This document shows, in pieces, positions 54,051-62,370 of a DNA stretch of 64,000 nucleotides (the first letter of the stretch is position 1; every line of letters starts with the position of its first letter). The translations under genes and the position numbers were made by a program. The stretch comes from Paludibacteraceae bacterium (GTDB lineage Bacteria; Bacteroidota; Bacteroidia; Bacteroidales; Paludibacteraceae), in the NCBI GenBank assembly GCA_017480285.1, contig JAFVAX010000034.1, forward strand, positions 1 to 64,000, written 5' to 3'. The notes beneath the pieces are model-generated. The model saw nothing but the letters and a program-made list of their open reading frames with translations, was not told the DNA's origin and searched no databases.

Positions 54051-55490
54051 ATGAAAAAGATTTTTTCTTATCTGTTGATTACAGCTCTATGTTTCAGCGG
54101 ATTGCAACTCAACGCCGAAACCTTGAACGAAGGTTTTGAAGCCGAAACATTTGCACCCGAAGGATGGACTGCTCTGCATGTTTCAGGTTATTATAGTTGG
54201 GACCGCTCAACAGCCGTTCACAACACCGGCTCTGCCTGCGCTTATATGAAGTTTGCAGCTGGTTCCGACAACTACCTCATCACACCGCAACTACGCCCAG
54301 AAGCCAACGAGACACTGAAATTCTGGGCAAGAACAAACGAATATAGCAAAGGTACTGTTTTTACTATAGAAGTATCAACAGGCGATGCCATTGCTGCCGA
54401 CTTTACCGACATTCTCGCAACCTACACCACTTCTTCAGCAGACGCTGACAGAATTAGATTAGACTGGATGGAAAAAGAAATAGACCTTAGTGCATTCAAA
54501 GGTCAAAGAATATATGTAGCTTTCCATATCGTTGACGATGGCGGCTCAACTGTTTATCTCGATGATGTTTCAGGTATTACCCTTGCCGGCAATCTTTTAT
54601 GCGACGCACCAACCGACCTGAAACTCACAGAGATAAATGCAACAAGTGCTACCATCGAGTGGCAAGGCGAGGAAAGCGCACAATATCAAGTTGTATATAC
54701 TCAACAAAGCAACCAACCCGACTGGAACGCAGCTCAACAAGTTAATGCTCTGTCAGTAACACTCTCAAACCTCTCACCGGCTACTGCTTACGATGTTTAT
54801 GTGCGTACCTTCTGTTCAGAAAGCGAACAGAGTTCTGCACAATACTTTGCATTGCTTACACCTTGCGAAGCCGTTTCAACACTGCCTTGGACTTGCGACT
54901 TCGAAGGAACCAACAAACTTGCGCTACCTGACTGCTGGAACAGAATATCCAACGATGGCAACCTTTATGTACTTGTAGATAGCAACGAACCTGACGAAGA
55001 GACAGGTCTCGTCTATAAATACGCCCACTCCGGCGACTGCTATCTGAAATTCTATGGCGGTGGTCCTGCAACCCCACAAATAGCCGTCCTACCTGCATTC
55101 GGTGAAAACATAAAATCTGAAAAAATATATTTCTGGTACAATACCGGTTTCCAAAGCGAGAACTGCCCACTGCCCGAGTTCGGCTATGTTACAAATCCGA
55201 CCGATGCGTATTCCTACGTTACCCTACTTACTCTTGAACAGCAAGTAAGCTACACACAAGTTGAATACTCGCTTGACAAAGTTCCTGCGGGTGCTTTCCT
55301 TGCTTTCCGCTATGCAGGTGGTGTCAGCAACTTCGGCTCACTGGCAATTGACGATATTCAAATTGGCGAACTGCCTACCGCTATCGAGAAAGTTGTAACA
55401 CCGGCTAACACTGTAAAACGCATAGAAAACGGACAACTTGTCATCATCCGCAATGGCGTAAAATACAACGCATTAGGACAAGAACTTTAA
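54051..55490 (+). CDS. Secreted MAM-like/FN3 protein with short T9SS-type tail
   Basis: Exported protein of 479 residues. Signal peptide about 1-22 (ALCFSGLQLNAE). A choice-of-anchor-J/MAM-like domain (about 28-180) has FAPEGWTALHVSGYYSWDRS and STVYLDDVSGI. A fibronectin type III domain follows (about 185-275; CDAPTDLKLTEINATSATIE, LSPATAYDVYVRTFC), then a second MAM-like domain. The last 35 residues (IENGQLVIIRNGVKYNALGQ, then EL) look like the shortened T9SS tail that ends at NxxGQ. Binding function is unknown. It precedes the M16 peptidase by 29 bases, so the two may share a transcript. Confidence 0.75.
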   Translation: MKKIFSYLLITALCFSGLQLNAETLNEGFEAETFAPEGWTALHVSGYYSWDRSTAVHNTGSACAYMKFAAGSDNYLITPQLRPEANETLKFWARTNEYSKGTVFTIEVSTGDAIAADFTDILATYTTSSADADRIRLDWMEKEIDLSAFKGQRIYVAFHIVDDGGSTVYLDDVSGITLAGNLLCDAPTDLKLTEINATSATIEWQGEESAQYQVVYTQQSNQPDWNAAQQVNALSVTLSNLSPATAYDVYVRTFCSESEQSSAQYFALLTPCEAVSTLPWTCDFEGTNKLALPDCWNRISNDGNLYVLVDSNEPDEETGLVYKYAHSGDCYLKFYGGGPATPQIAVLPAFGENIKSEKIYFWYNTGFQSENCPLPEFGYVTNPTDAYSYVTLLTLEQQVSYTQVEYSLDKVPAGAFLAFRYAGGVSNFGSLAIDDIQIGELPTAIEKVVTPANTVKRIENGQLVIIRNGVKYNALGQEL

Positions 55491-55519
55491 CTCATCAATC
55501 ACCTAACTCAACCAACAGT

Positions 55520-58339
55520 ATGCAAAACGGGAAATTATTCATATCCGCATTATTGCTTTTAGCATACCTGGCCCTTCCGGCTCAAGTAAGTTTTGATATG
55601 AATGTGCCACAAGACTCCAATGTGGTTATCGGACATCTGTCAAACGGACTTACCTACTATATTCGTCATAACGAGTATCCTAAAAACCGAGCCGAATTTC
55701 ATATCGCACAAAATGTGGGTGCCATACTTGAAAAAGACAGTCAGAACGGACTTGCACATTTCCTTGAACACATGATGTTCAACGGAACAGAGCATTTCCC
55801 CGGCAAGGGCATAATCAACTATTTCGAGACCATCGGTGTCAGTTTCGGCTCAAACATCAATGCATACACTGCATTAGACGAAACAGTATATCGTTTGTCG
55901 AATGTGCCGACAGTAAGAACGACAATCGTTGACTCCGCACTTCTTGTGCTTCACGACTGGTCTCATTCTGCCTTGCTTGAAGACGACGAGATAGATGCCG
56001 AGCGCGGAGTTATCCGCGAGGAATGGCGTACAAGAGCAAGTGCAAGTCGCCGTATGTGGTCGAAGAAAAACCCACAGAAGTTTCCCGGCAGTCAGTATGC
56101 CAAACGAGATGTCATTGGAGATACGGCTATCATCAATAATTTCCCGCCTGACACACTGCGTGCATACTATCAGAAATGGTATCGCCCCGACCAACAGGCT
56201 GTTATCGTTGTCGGAGATATAGATGTCAAATATGTAGAAAGAAAAATCCGTCAGTATTGGAGCGATGTACCAAAAGCCAAAAACTATGGTATCAGACCAA
56301 TATATCAGATTGACGACAATAAAGAACCTCTATTCAGTGTAGTTCGCGACAAAGAAGCGAACTATACTCGAATAGAGTTGGATTTCAAGAAGAAAGCACA
56401 GTCAAAGATGTTGAAAAACACCGTCTTGTATCAGCTGTACGACATAATGAACACGCTCGCTTGCGTTATGTTCAACACTCGCCAAAGCGAACTCAGTCAA
56501 GACCCTGAATCACCGATGTTAGGCGGCGGAGCATACTATACCAACCTTGTCAAAGCACACGATGCCTTCATAGCCATCACCGCAGCAAAGGCCGGACAAG
56601 AGAAACAAGCATACAGACTACTGCTTGAGCAGTTGGAGAGTATGTCTCGTTATGGTTTCACACAGTCGGAACTTGACCTTGCAAAAAGCGAATTGCTCTC
56701 ACAAATGCAGTCGGCTTACAACGAACGACAAACGAGGAAAAACATACAATACACACAGGAATACATACGCAATTTCCTTGAAGGCGAACCAATTCCGGGA
56801 ATAGAATGGGAGTACAACTTCTACAAGGAGAACCTGCCTACCATTACCCTTGAAATGGTAAATGCCGTCGCCAAAGGGTTCGTAACCGATGAGAATGCCA
56901 TATTGGATTTCACTGCACCCGAAGACGAGAACTTTATCTTGCCCGACGCAGAAGAGGCTATAACAGTTTTCAAAGACAGGAAAAATTGGGATATTGCCCG
57001 AAAAGAAGACGAACATATCAACTACACCTTAGTTGAAAAGCAACCTAAAGCAGGGAAAATCAAAAAAACAAAATACAACAAATCCTTAGGCACAACCGAA
57101 TGGACACTCTCTAACGGAATAAAAGTCGTTATCAAACCTACCGACTTCAAGAACGATGAGATATTGGTTTCAGCCGTTTCCAAAGGTGGCTTGTCGCTTG
57201 TTAAAGATCCTTTAGACCTGCCTTCTGCAGATTTAGCTACCGACATTGCAGACCGTTCCGGTTTGGGCAACCTCTCTAAAACAGATTTGCAAAAAGCAAT
57301 GATGGGCAAACAGGCAGCCATCAATATTGAGATAAACGAAAACATAGAAGAGATGTCAGGCTGGTCAACTATAAAAGACTTCGAAACCTGCCTACAACTC
57401 ATGTATCTCAATTTTACTGCACAACGCCACGATGAGCGGGCATTTGAGGCACTTATTGCCAACCTGCAAACAGGCCTAAAACAGAAAGACTTGGTTCCAA
57501 AAAGTGTATTCTCAGATACAGTCAGCCTACTTTCTACCGGCAATAGCGAACGGACCATCCTCTGGAATCTCAACACTGTGGGAAAAGTTGAACAAGCAAA
57601 AGCCGAACAAATTCTGAAAGAGCGTTTTGCCAACCCCGCCGACTTCACATTCTTCTTTGTAGGAAACATCAATCCTAACGACAAACAGACACAAAAACTT
57701 ATTTGTCAATGGTTGGGCGGACTTAAAACCAATAAAAAAGCCAAAGAGAACTTTATTGACCACGGAGTAAGACCACCCAAAGGCATTGTACATAAAGAGT
57801 TTGACTTCCCGATGCAAACGAAACAAACTACCAACCATATTGTCTATTGGAACGAAATGCCTTATACCCTCTCTAACAACCTGAATATGAGTTTGCTCGG
57901 GCGAGTACTCTCTACCCGCTATTTAGAGAGCATACGCGAGCGCGAAGGCGGGTCATACGGTGTGAGTTGCTACGGCTATTGCAGCAAGATGCCATACGAA
58001 AAAGCCCAACTCATTATGCGCTTTGATACCGACCCCGACAAAGAAGCTAAGGTCTTTCCTATTATCGACGAGGAAGTACAAACCCTTCTCAAAGACGGAC
58101 CACTCTTGACCGACATACAGAAAGAAAAAGAAGGTATGCTCAAAGAGTTTGAAGTCAATATGGAAACCAACAGTTATTGGCTGAACTATGTCCTTTGGAT
58201 GTACTATGCTTACGGCATCGACTATGTAAAAGACTATCGTTATACCATCGAGGCACTCAATGCTGAGAGCGTACAACAGACATTAGAACAACTGCTCAAA
58301 AACGGGAACAAATATGAAGTCGTAATGACACCAAGATAA
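55520..58339 (+). CDS. M16-family zinc metallopeptidase (pitrilysin type)
   Basis: Secreted or periplasmic peptidase of 939 residues with two M16 halves. Signal peptide at 1-21 (LLAYLALPAQ). The active half has the inverted zinc motif HFLEH in GLAHFLEHMMFNGTEHFPGK (residues about 75-94) and the downstream Glu in DEIDAERGVIREEWRTR. The second half (from about residue 525, EWTLSNGIKVVIKPTDFK) lacks the zinc motif, as usual, and has the REREGGSYGVSCYG substrate-binding block. This is the long single-chain form common in Bacteroidota. The substrates are unknown peptides. Confidence 0.93.
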   Translation: MQNGKLFISALLLLAYLALPAQVSFDMNVPQDSNVVIGHLSNGLTYYIRHNEYPKNRAEFHIAQNVGAILEKDSQNGLAHFLEHMMFNGTEHFPGKGIINYFETIGVSFGSNINAYTALDETVYRLSNVPTVRTTIVDSALLVLHDWSHSALLEDDEIDAERGVIREEWRTRASASRRMWSKKNPQKFPGSQYAKRDVIGDTAIINNFPPDTLRAYYQKWYRPDQQAVIVVGDIDVKYVERKIRQYWSDVPKAKNYGIRPIYQIDDNKEPLFSVVRDKEANYTRIELDFKKKAQSKMLKNTVLYQLYDIMNTLACVMFNTRQSELSQDPESPMLGGGAYYTNLVKAHDAFIAITAAKAGQEKQAYRLLLEQLESMSRYGFTQSELDLAKSELLSQMQSAYNERQTRKNIQYTQEYIRNFLEGEPIPGIEWEYNFYKENLPTITLEMVNAVAKGFVTDENAILDFTAPEDENFILPDAEEAITVFKDRKNWDIARKEDEHINYTLVEKQPKAGKIKKTKYNKSLGTTEWTLSNGIKVVIKPTDFKNDEILVSAVSKGGLSLVKDPLDLPSADLATDIADRSGLGNLSKTDLQKAMMGKQAAINIEINENIEEMSGWSTIKDFETCLQLMYLNFTAQRHDERAFEALIANLQTGLKQKDLVPKSVFSDTVSLLSTGNSERTILWNLNTVGKVEQAKAEQILKERFANPADFTFFFVGNINPNDKQTQKLICQWLGGLKTNKKAKENFIDHGVRPPKGIVHKEFDFPMQTKQTTNHIVYWNEMPYTLSNNLNMSLLGRVLSTRYLESIREREGGSYGVSCYGYCSKMPYEKAQLIMRFDTDPDKEAKVFPIIDEEVQTLLKDGPLLTDIQKEKEGMLKEFEVNMETNSYWLNYVLWMYYAYGIDYVKDYRYTIEALNAESVQQTLEQLLKNGNKYEVVMTPR

Positions 58340-58340
58340 C

Positions 58341-58364
58341 ATACCACTTCGCTATAAGAAGTTA
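58341..58364 (-). repeat. Diverged copy of the AACAGCG/AGCGGT repeat family
   Basis: On the minus strand TAACTTCTTATAGCGAAGTG followed by GTAT, comparable with TAACTTCTAACAGCATCAGC at 46411-46430. It begins 2 bases after the M16 stop. The rest of the gap to 58424 is AT-rich TTAATTATTAA-type sequence. Confidence 0.45.
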
Positions 58365-58424
58365 GTTTGTTAAGTTAGCAATATCAAATATTAATTATTA
58401 AATATTTAATTATTAACTATATCA

Positions 58425-59189
58425 ATGCCCTATCGTCGCCTACCAACAACCGATCAGTCAAGGCTCCGTGCCTTGCACGCAGCCATTGATGCCGCCAACA
58501 GAGCCGCTTTCAACGAGAAAGTTATCGACTATAAGTTGCAAAGCGAAGCACAGCGGTTTCTGCAACGCTACGAGATGCAGGTTATACAGTATCACCAAAA
58601 CTTCGAAAACCGCGTCTCTGCCAACAAGAAATACCAACACGCTGTGCAGAACGCAAGAATGTACATAAGCCACTTCATACAAGTGCTCAACCTTGCTATC
58701 ATTCGCGGTGACATCAAAAAAGACCAGATTGCACTATATGGCTTAGACGAAGAATATCGGTCCTTACCCGACCTCACTTCCGAAGAAGATCTTTTAGTTT
58801 GGGGCGAAAACATCATCAAAGGCGAACAAGAACGAACGCGAATGGGGGGATTTGCTATCTACAACCCTACTATATCAAAAGTGAAGGTTTTCTACGACAT
58901 TTTCAAAGACTTGCAATTCACCCAACAACAACGCAAACTCAATACCAATCGTAACTTCGACGACCTGAGCGAACTGCGCAAAGAGGCTGACGATATCATT
59001 CTCCGCCTATGGAACGACATTGAAGCCTATTATGCCGACCGCCTGCCATACGACAGATACAAGTGTTGCCAAAACTATGGTGTGGTGTATTATTTCCGTA
59101 CAGGCGAAAAACCACTAACGCCTGAAACCGACAAAGAGATAATCAAAATAAGAGAAATGACACCTTCGCTTCCACTCACAGATGAATAA
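58425..59189 (+). CDS. Uncharacterised protein, helical, cytoplasmic
   Basis: 254 residues, not recognised. It has no signal peptide or membrane segment. It is mostly helical and rich in Arg, Tyr and Glu. The N-terminal half reads like a coiled coil (AANRAAFNEKVIDYKLQSEA, RFLQRYEMQVIQYHQNFENR), the middle has YGLDEEYRSLPDLTSEEDLL, and near the C-terminus is a short Cys pair (YKCCQNYGVVYYFRTGEKP). Its end overlaps the PAP2 gene by 8 bases, so the two are probably cotranslated. The length and composition suggest a structural or binding role (inference). Confidence 0.65.
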   Translation: MPYRRLPTTDQSRLRALHAAIDAANRAAFNEKVIDYKLQSEAQRFLQRYEMQVIQYHQNFENRVSANKKYQHAVQNARMYISHFIQVLNLAIIRGDIKKDQIALYGLDEEYRSLPDLTSEEDLLVWGENIIKGEQERTRMGGFAIYNPTISKVKVFYDIFKDLQFTQQQRKLNTNRNFDDLSELRKEADDIILRLWNDIEAYYADRLPYDRYKCCQNYGVVYYFRTGEKPLTPETDKEIIKIREMTPSLPLTDE

Positions 59190-59886
59190 CAAAAATCTAT
59201 ACTACTCCACACTCCCATACTTGCTTCTTTTTGCAATTATGGGAGTTGTTGCACTATGCTTCCCACAAAAAGACCTGCACCTCTATCTAAATCAATATCA
59301 TACCTGTTTTTTAGATAAACTGATGCTTCAGCTGACCTATATTGCCGCTTATGGTATCTATGTCGCAATTCTCGGTCTGCTAATTTGGCGTTGGCGAGTG
59401 GCGGTCGCACTGCTTATTGCACACCTCACAAGCACCGGCATAACGCAGGTCATCAAACACATAGTCGGCGCTCCCCGACCGGCTTTAGTATTTGATTTGG
59501 CTAATACCCCCGATGCATTGCCTGTTGCCGAAGGTGTAAAAATGAACCTCTATAACTCTTTCCCTTCAGGACATACAACCACTGTTTCAACACTATGCGT
59601 CTTTCTTACTATACTTGCTTTGATGTATATTCAAGATGCGAACAATATCGAAAAAGATGCTTGTAAAAGAGAAAAAATCGCTCATAGATGGTCAAAAAAG
59701 GAACAACTGCTTATCTTTTCAATTGTGTACCTTACTCTTCTCCTTTTATGTATAGGTTGCGGATATTCAAGGATATATCTGTCACAACATTTCCTGCTTG
59801 ATGTCGCTGTCGGTGGCATCATCGGAACTATTGTCAGCCTCATTGTAGGAACACTTACATTCCGAATTGAAAATAAAACTCATTAA
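59182..59886 (+). CDS. PAP2-family membrane phosphatase
   Basis: Integral membrane acid phosphatase of 234 residues with about six helices. The full catalytic triad of motifs is present: KHIVGAPRP (C1), PSGHTTTVS (C2, catalytic His) and SRIYLSQHFLLDVAVG (C3, nucleophile His). Likely substrates are lipid phosphates such as undecaprenyl pyrophosphate or phosphatidylglycerophosphate; the sequence does not decide. The start ATG overlaps the stop region of the upstream unknown gene. The insert of about 40 residues between C2 and C3 (KDACKREKIAHRW) is basic and probably cytoplasmic. Confidence 0.92.
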   Translation: MNNKNLYYSTLPYLLLFAIMGVVALCFPQKDLHLYLNQYHTCFLDKLMLQLTYIAAYGIYVAILGLLIWRWRVAVALLIAHLTSTGITQVIKHIVGAPRPALVFDLANTPDALPVAEGVKMNLYNSFPSGHTTTVSTLCVFLTILALMYIQDANNIEKDACKREKIAHRWSKKEQLLIFSIVYLTLLLLCIGCGYSRIYLSQHFLLDVAVGGIIGTIVSLIVGTLTFRIENKTH

Positions 59887-59913
59887 CAGTCTTCTATATC
59901 AAGTCGCTACAAA

Positions 59914-59982
59914 ATCCTCAAATGGCATAACAGAAGATCCTCAAATTCCATAACGAAAAATCCTCAAATGGCATATTGGGGA
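59914..59982 (+). repeat. Three tandem 23-base repeats after the PAP2 gene
   Basis: Exact 23-base period: 59914-59936, 59937-59959, 59960-59982, each starting ATCCTCAAAT followed by GGCATA or TCCATA. Not seen elsewhere in the window. Confidence 0.85.
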
Positions 59983-59996
59983 AAATAAAAAAACAA

Positions 59997-60043
59997 ATAG
60001 TTGATAACTCACACTTGATAGAAAGCGTTGAGATATCAACTAT
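59997..60043. terminator. Stem-loop between convergent PAP2 and fba genes
   Basis: Perfect 10-bp stem ATAGTTGATA (59997-60006) with TATCAACTAT (60034-60043) and a 27-base loop holding a further small hairpin (GTTGA-TCAAC). A second hairpin, GGATAT-CAA-ATATCC, lies at 60059-60073. Possible bidirectional terminator, without T runs. Confidence 0.5.
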
Positions 60044-60091
60044 CTAATGTATAAAATCGGATATCAAATATCCAATATCCAACATCAATAA

Positions 60092-61090
60092 TTATGCTTT
60101 GCCGTTAGAGCCAAGCACATTAATAATCTTATGTTTGTAGAGTTGCTCCATAAGGTCGCGTGCCGGGCCACAGTATTTACGGGGGTCAAACTCTGCAGGT
60201 TTCTCAGCAAACACTTTGCGGACAGCAGCGGTAAATGCCAAGCGCGAGTCAGAGTCGATATTGATTTTGCAAACGGCTGATTTGCTTGCTTTGCGCAGTT
60301 GCTCTTCAGGAATACCAACAGCGTCAGGCAGTTTGCCACCATATTGGTTAATCATATCAACATACTCTTGTGGAACAGACGAAGAACCGTGGAGTACGAT
60401 TGGGAAACCGGGGAGTTTTTCCATAATAGCGTCAAGAACATCGAAAGCCAATGGTGGCGGAACAAGACGACCTGTCTTCGGGTCGCGTGTGCACTGTTCG
60501 GGTTTGAACTTGTATGCACCGTGGCTTGTACCGATACTGATAGCAAGCGAGTCGCAACCTGTACGGGTAGCAAAGTCGATAACCTCTTCAGGTTTGGTAT
60601 AGTGGCTCTCCTCGGCTTGAACCTCATCTTCAACACCGGCCAGAACGCCAAGTTCAGCCTCAACGGTTACATCAAACTGATGAGCATAATCAACTACTTT
60701 CTTTGTAAGTGCGATATTTTCTTCGTAAGGAAGCGAAGAAGCATCAATCATAACGCTTGAGAAACCGAAATCTACACAACTCTTGCAGAGTTCAAAACTG
60801 TCACCGTGGTCTAAGTGTAAGCAAATCTGCGGGTTTTCCCAACCGAGTTCTTTTGCATATTCTACAGCACCTTGTGCCATATAACGGAGCAATGTTTGGT
60901 TAGCATAGTTGCGTGCGCCTTTGCTCACTTGAAGGATAACAGGAGACTTTGTTTCTGCTGCAGCCTTAATGATGGCTTGGAGTTGCTCCATGTTGTTGAA
61001 ATTAAAAGCAGGGATGGCATAACCGCCCTTGATGGCCTTGGCAAACATCTCACGGGTATTCACCAAACCTAATTCTTTGTAACTTACCAT
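60092..61090 (-). CDS. fba: Class II fructose-bisphosphate aldolase
   Basis: Zinc-dependent aldolase of 332 residues that splits fructose-1,6-bisphosphate. Zinc ligand region HLDHGDSFELCKSCVDFGF, then SVMIDASSLPYEENI, a second ligand region SIGTSHGAYKF, and the C-terminal HGSSSVPQEY with NIDSDSRLAFTAAVR. Length fits the B-subclass of class II. Single gene with its own promoter; it is convergent with the PAP2 gene and divergent from dnaN. Confidence 0.96.
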   Translation of the reverse strand: MVSYKELGLVNTREMFAKAIKGGYAIPAFNFNNMEQLQAIIKAAAETKSPVILQVSKGARNYANQTLLRYMAQGAVEYAKELGWENPQICLHLDHGDSFELCKSCVDFGFSSVMIDASSLPYEENIALTKKVVDYAHQFDVTVEAELGVLAGVEDEVQAEESHYTKPEEVIDFATRTGCDSLAISIGTSHGAYKFKPEQCTRDPKTGRLVPPPLAFDVLDAIMEKLPGFPIVLHGSSSVPQEYVDMINQYGGKLPDAVGIPEEQLRKASKSAVCKINIDSDSRLAFTAAVRKVFAEKPAEFDPRKYCGPARDLMEQLYKHKIINVLGSNGKA

Positions 61091-61140
61091 AATTTAATAA
61101 TTTTTATAATGATTGTTTTTTGTTTTTTCCTTACAAAGTA

Positions 61141-61172
61141 CAAATTTAATGTTTTTTGAGCGAATAAACAAA
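61141..61172 (-). promoter_or_regulatory. fba promoter
   Basis: Minus strand -33 TTTG (61169-61172), 20 bases, -7 TAAATTTG (61141-61148), 51 bases before the ATG. Confidence 0.75.
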
Positions 61173-61186
61173 TTTTTTTTATAAAA

Positions 61187-61218
61187 TATGGAAATTTGTA
61201 TTTTTTTTTGTATATTTG
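61187..61218 (+). promoter_or_regulatory. dnaN promoter
   Basis: -7 TATATTTG (61211-61218), with TATG (61187-61190) at the -33 position, one mismatch from TTTG; 31 bases before the ATG. Confidence 0.55.
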
Positions 61219-61248
61219 TGGGTAAATAAAACCAATAGTAATTAAAAA

Positions 61249-62370
61249 ATGAAATTCAAAGTATCCAGTTCGTCACTTTTGGCGAATCTTCAGATTTTAA
61301 GTCGCGTCATCGGCGCAAAAAACAGTATGGTAATCTTAGAGAGTATTCTCTTTGATTTACAGGGAAATGAATTGACAATGGTAGCCTCCGACGGAGAGAC
61401 AAGCATTCGTACGACAATGCAGGTTGAAGGAGAGGGCGATGGTAAGGTTGCAAGTCCTGCCAAACGACTTTTAGACACTTTGAAAGAGTTTGCAGAACAA
61501 CCGCTTGTGTTCGAAATAAACGATCAGAACTTTGCATTTGAAATCAAGAGCGATACAGGTACCTATAGTTTTGTAGGCATCAACGGATTGGAGTATCCGC
61601 AAGTATTACCCGAAGTTGAAGCACAACATGCTTTCTCTATCTCAGCCGACGAACTTCAACGAATGATTGGCAACACCATATTCTGCACCGTAGAAGATCA
61701 ACTTCGTCCCGTTATGGGTGGCATATTCTTTGATATCACAGAAGAGAACTTGACCGCCGTTGCTACCGATGCACATCGTCTTGTTCGTATTGTCAATTCC
61801 TCCGCTCACACAGAGGAGCCCGTATCGTTTATCCTGCCACGCAAACCGGCATCCCTTCTTCGTCAGATACTGCAAAAAGAAGAGGGTGATGTACAAGTAT
61901 CGTTCAACGACAAGAACGCTCGTTTCGAGATGGGCAACTCACTCGTTATCTGCCGCCAGTTGGACGGTCGCTACCCGAACTACAAACAAGTCATTCCGCA
62001 AAGCAACAACAATAGAATCATTGTTGACCGTCTGTCAATCTTGAACGCTTCCCGCCGTGTGCAAGTATTTGCAAATCAAAGCACCGGCCTTATCAAGTTA
62101 GATATTTCGGAAAACAAATTCCACCTCTCTGCACAAGACATTGACTTCTCTACTTCGGCAGAAGAAACCATCGTTTGCAACTATCAAGGCGAGCCTATTA
62201 GAATCGGTTTCAAAGCACCTTTCCTTACAGAGATACTCGGAGTGCTTGAGTCTGACGAAGTCATTTTCGCTCTTGCAGATTCCTCACGTGCAGGACTTAT
62301 TCTGCCTATGGAAAACAAAGAAAACGAGGACATCCTCGTACTTCTTATGCCAATGTTGATAAATGATTGA
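61249..62370 (+). CDS. dnaN: DNA polymerase III beta subunit (sliding clamp)
   Basis: Forms the dimeric ring that tethers the replicase to DNA; 373 residues. The N-terminus MKFKVSSSSLLANLQILSRV is typical. The middle domain shows GGIFFDITEENLTAVATDAH. The C-terminus shows IRIGFKAPFLTEILGVL and ends LLMPMLIND (the usual ending is PMR or PML). No dnaA or gyrB is nearby, so it is not at a classical origin cluster. The exonuclease gene overlaps its stop by 8 bases. Confidence 0.97.
   Translation: MKFKVSSSSLLANLQILSRVIGAKNSMVILESILFDLQGNELTMVASDGETSIRTTMQVEGEGDGKVASPAKRLLDTLKEFAEQPLVFEINDQNFAFEIKSDTGTYSFVGINGLEYPQVLPEVEAQHAFSISADELQRMIGNTIFCTVEDQLRPVMGGIFFDITEENLTAVATDAHRLVRIVNSSAHTEEPVSFILPRKPASLLRQILQKEEGDVQVSFNDKNARFEMGNSLVICRQLDGRYPNYKQVIPQSNNNRIIVDRLSILNASRRVQVFANQSTGLIKLDISENKFHLSAQDIDFSTSAEETIVCNYQGEPIRIGFKAPFLTEILGVLESDEVIFALADSSRAGLILPMENKENEDILVLLMPMLIND

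Noticed and set aside
59914..59982. CRISPR-like repeats
   Set aside because: Units are directly adjacent, without spacers.
61091..61248. Replication origin next to dnaN
   Set aside because: No dnaA gene, no DnaA-box cluster; the gap is explained by two divergent promoters.
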